From Anammoximicrobium sp032229885 (GTDB lineage: Bacteria; Planctomycetota; Planctomycetia; Pirellulales; Pirellulaceae), in NCBI GenBank assembly GCA_032229885.1, contig JAVYAJ010000317.1, positions 1 to 33,276 on the forward strand: a DNA stretch of 33,276 bases, written 5' to 3'. Made by a program: the position numbers and the translations under genes. Under the pieces are notes generated by a model. That model made no database searches, was not told where the DNA came from, and saw only the letters and a program-made list of their open reading frames with translations. Shown one piece after another: positions 27,801 through 30,800 of the stretch; the first letter of the stretch is position 1; each line of letters starts with the position of its first letter.

Positions 27801-30800
27801 TGCTGGGCGACAACGGCGCCATCACGCGCGACGTGATCGGCATGTTCCCGCCCGTGTGGGAACGCTATCCCGGTCCGTTCCCGGACGTGATTCGCCATGT
27901 CCAGCGATTCGACGACGTGGATCTGGTCGCCGGCGACGACGTGATCTACGGCAGCGGCGGCCAGGACATCTTGCATGGCCAGCGCGGCGATGATTGGCTG
28001 GACGGCGGCGACGACGATGACGAACTGATGGGCGAGTTGGGTGACGACACCTTGTGGGGCGGCGCCGGCAACGACATCCTGATCGCCGACGTGGGCTACG
28101 TGTACCGCGCGATCAACGCCGACGGGACTGCGCGATTGAACACCAACGGCAGCCACCATCGCGACGTGTACCTCGAAGAAGTGGGGATGCTGATCGGGCA
28201 AGTCCCACTGGCGGTCACGCCGCTGCGGACGTCCGAACCGCAACTGGCGGAACTGCTCGTGCGCAGCGACCTGCTGCTGTTGTCCGGCGGGTACGAGGCG
28301 GACGGAAGCCGACGGCGTCAGCCGGGCACTCAGGCCTGGGACACCGCGCTGCTGGCCGTCGACTTGGCGCCGGCCAACAACGATGTGTTGGACGGCGGCG
28401 ACGGCGAAGACGTGCTGTTCGGCCAACGCGGCAACGATACGCTGGCCGGTGGCGCCGGCAACGACACGATCTTCGGCGATTCGGCCACGAACCTCACGCC
28501 CATCCTGACCGACTTGCCGCACGTCCTGAACGGCGTGCGACTGATCGCGATCGCCCCCGGCATAACCAACCCCGTGGCGCTCGAGCCATTCGGAACCGCC
28601 AGTCTGTTGCCCATTACACTGCGGCCGGAGGTTCTGGGGTTGAACCAGCCGTACTTCGACGATTTTACGGCCGCGAACGTCTTGCCCGAAATGTTGCCGG
28701 ACATGACGCCCGCCATGGTTCGCGAGTTCGGCCTGGTGCAGTCCGTGCAGCGAACCGGCGACGGCCCGCTGCAGGTGCTGGCCGCGATCGTGCCCGATGT
28801 CGTCGCGCAGGCCGATGTGCTGTCGGGCAGCGACACGATCGACGGGGGGGCCGGGGATGATCTGCTGGTCGGCGATCACGGGACGATATATTCGCCGGTG
28901 GTCAGCGGCCTGGCGGAACTGGACGCGGCCGCCCTGAACGCCCAGGACGCCTTGACGCTGGCCTTGCACAGCCTGCGGACCCTAGGGATCGACTACGACC
29001 ACCTTCGGCACGATCGGCTGGGAGTGTCCGAGCCGCATGACCTCGTATACGGCGCCGACCAGATCGACGGCGGCGCGGGCAACGACATCGTGATCGGCGA
29101 CGAGGGACTGGTCATCGCGTCGTTCCTGACGGGCCTGCCGGTGGCCGAGTCGCAGTTTGTCGAGGCCGCGTTGCAGATGCAGGCCAGGCTGTCCGATCTT
29201 CGACAAGCGGCATTGGACCTGGATAGCGTGGTGTTCGAAGCCCACAGCCGAGTGCTGACCCAATGGCTGGCCGGCGGGTCCGAGCCGGAACCGCGCGTCG
29301 ACCACGACCACCACCGCTTGCTGGTAGGCAACGACACGCTGGCCGGCGGCGACGGCGACGACCTGGTGATCGGCGATCAGGGAACGCTTGTCACGCCGTT
29401 GGTGACGGGCGTGACGTTCGATCTGCTGCCGCTCGGGCTGCCGCTGACCGAGGCTACGTGGACGGCGGCCCAGGCGGCGTTGTCCCAGCAAGCGGCGGCG
29501 CGGGCCGCCGAACTGGCAGCCCATGCCCAACAGGATCGAGACCTGGGGTCGTTGATCATCGCCCCGACCGATCTGGCGCGGATGGTCTGGGACTACGATT
29601 TCGCGTTGGTCATCGGCAACGACACAATTCACGGCGACGCGGATGACGATGTGCTGGTCGGCGACTTCGGTCTGCTTGTCGTACCCGTGGCCGCGTTGGC
29701 GCCGTCCAGCACCGACGCCGTCCGCCAGTTAGGCTACGATGCGCGGACGCTGGTGCTCGACGTCGCCGCGTTCCTCGCGCGGCGGCATCACACGTACAAC
29801 GACAACGCCTTGGACGCTCGTTACGACCATCCGCACTACGCGCATCGCGGCGGCGCGGCCCAGGCGGTCTCGCTGCAGGCCGGCAACGACACGCTGTACG
29901 GCGACGACGGCGACGATTACCTGTTGGGCGACGCTCTGGCGTTGGTCGCCACGTTCCTGGCGGATCGCCCGGACGAGCCCTTCCTCCAGCCGGACCCGGA
30001 AGCCCTGCGCGGTTACCTGTGGCGCGAGCAGTGGGAGCTGGCGAACCACTATTACTATGCCGGCCATGGCTCGCAGATCAGCGAGGACGTGCTCTGGGGA
30101 GGCGATGGGAACGACCGGCTGTACGGCCAGCATCGCAACGACCAGGTGTATGGCGAGGACGGGGACGACTTGGTCTATGGGGGCGACGGCGAGGCCGACA
30201 TCGTGGACGGCGGCCCGGGCGTGAACGATGTCCGCGTTCGCGGCGACGACTGGCCGAACCTGGGAGAATTGACCGCATTGCAGAGTCGGACTTACTTCGT
30301 CGTGGCCGGCGCTGTCGGGAACGAGCTGCAGCGCATGGCCGCGTCGCCGCTCCCGCTGACCGTGACGCTCAGCCAGGCGGCCGGTCAAGCCGACCCCGCG
30401 GCGACGGGACCGATTCGTTTTACGGCCGTGTTCAGCGCTGCCGTGACGGACTTTACGACCGCGGACGTGCTGGTCGGAGGGACCGCCCCCGGCGCGGTGG
30501 TCAAACACGTCGCCGCGCTCGATAGCGACGGGAGGATTTTCGAGATCGTCATTGGCGGCATGACCGGCCGCGGGTCGGTCGTCGTCACGATCCCCGCTGG
30601 CGTCGTCTCGAGCATCAACGGTCAGGGGAATCTCGCGTCCTTCAGCCTGGACAACGAGGTGGCGTACGTGCCGCCTCAGTGGCAATTCGACTTCGGCACG
30701 AGCGTTTCCCCGGTCGAACCGGGCTACACTCGAGTGACTCCGGCCACCGTGTACACGGACGCCGCCGGCTTTGGCTGGACCGCCGGACAGATCAGCAGCG

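Noticed and set aside
26153..28969. 938-codon minus-strand open frame opposite the C-terminal RTX region
   Set aside because: RTX codons (GGC GAC) read backwards give stop-free frames; the peptide is repetitive and lacks any domain.
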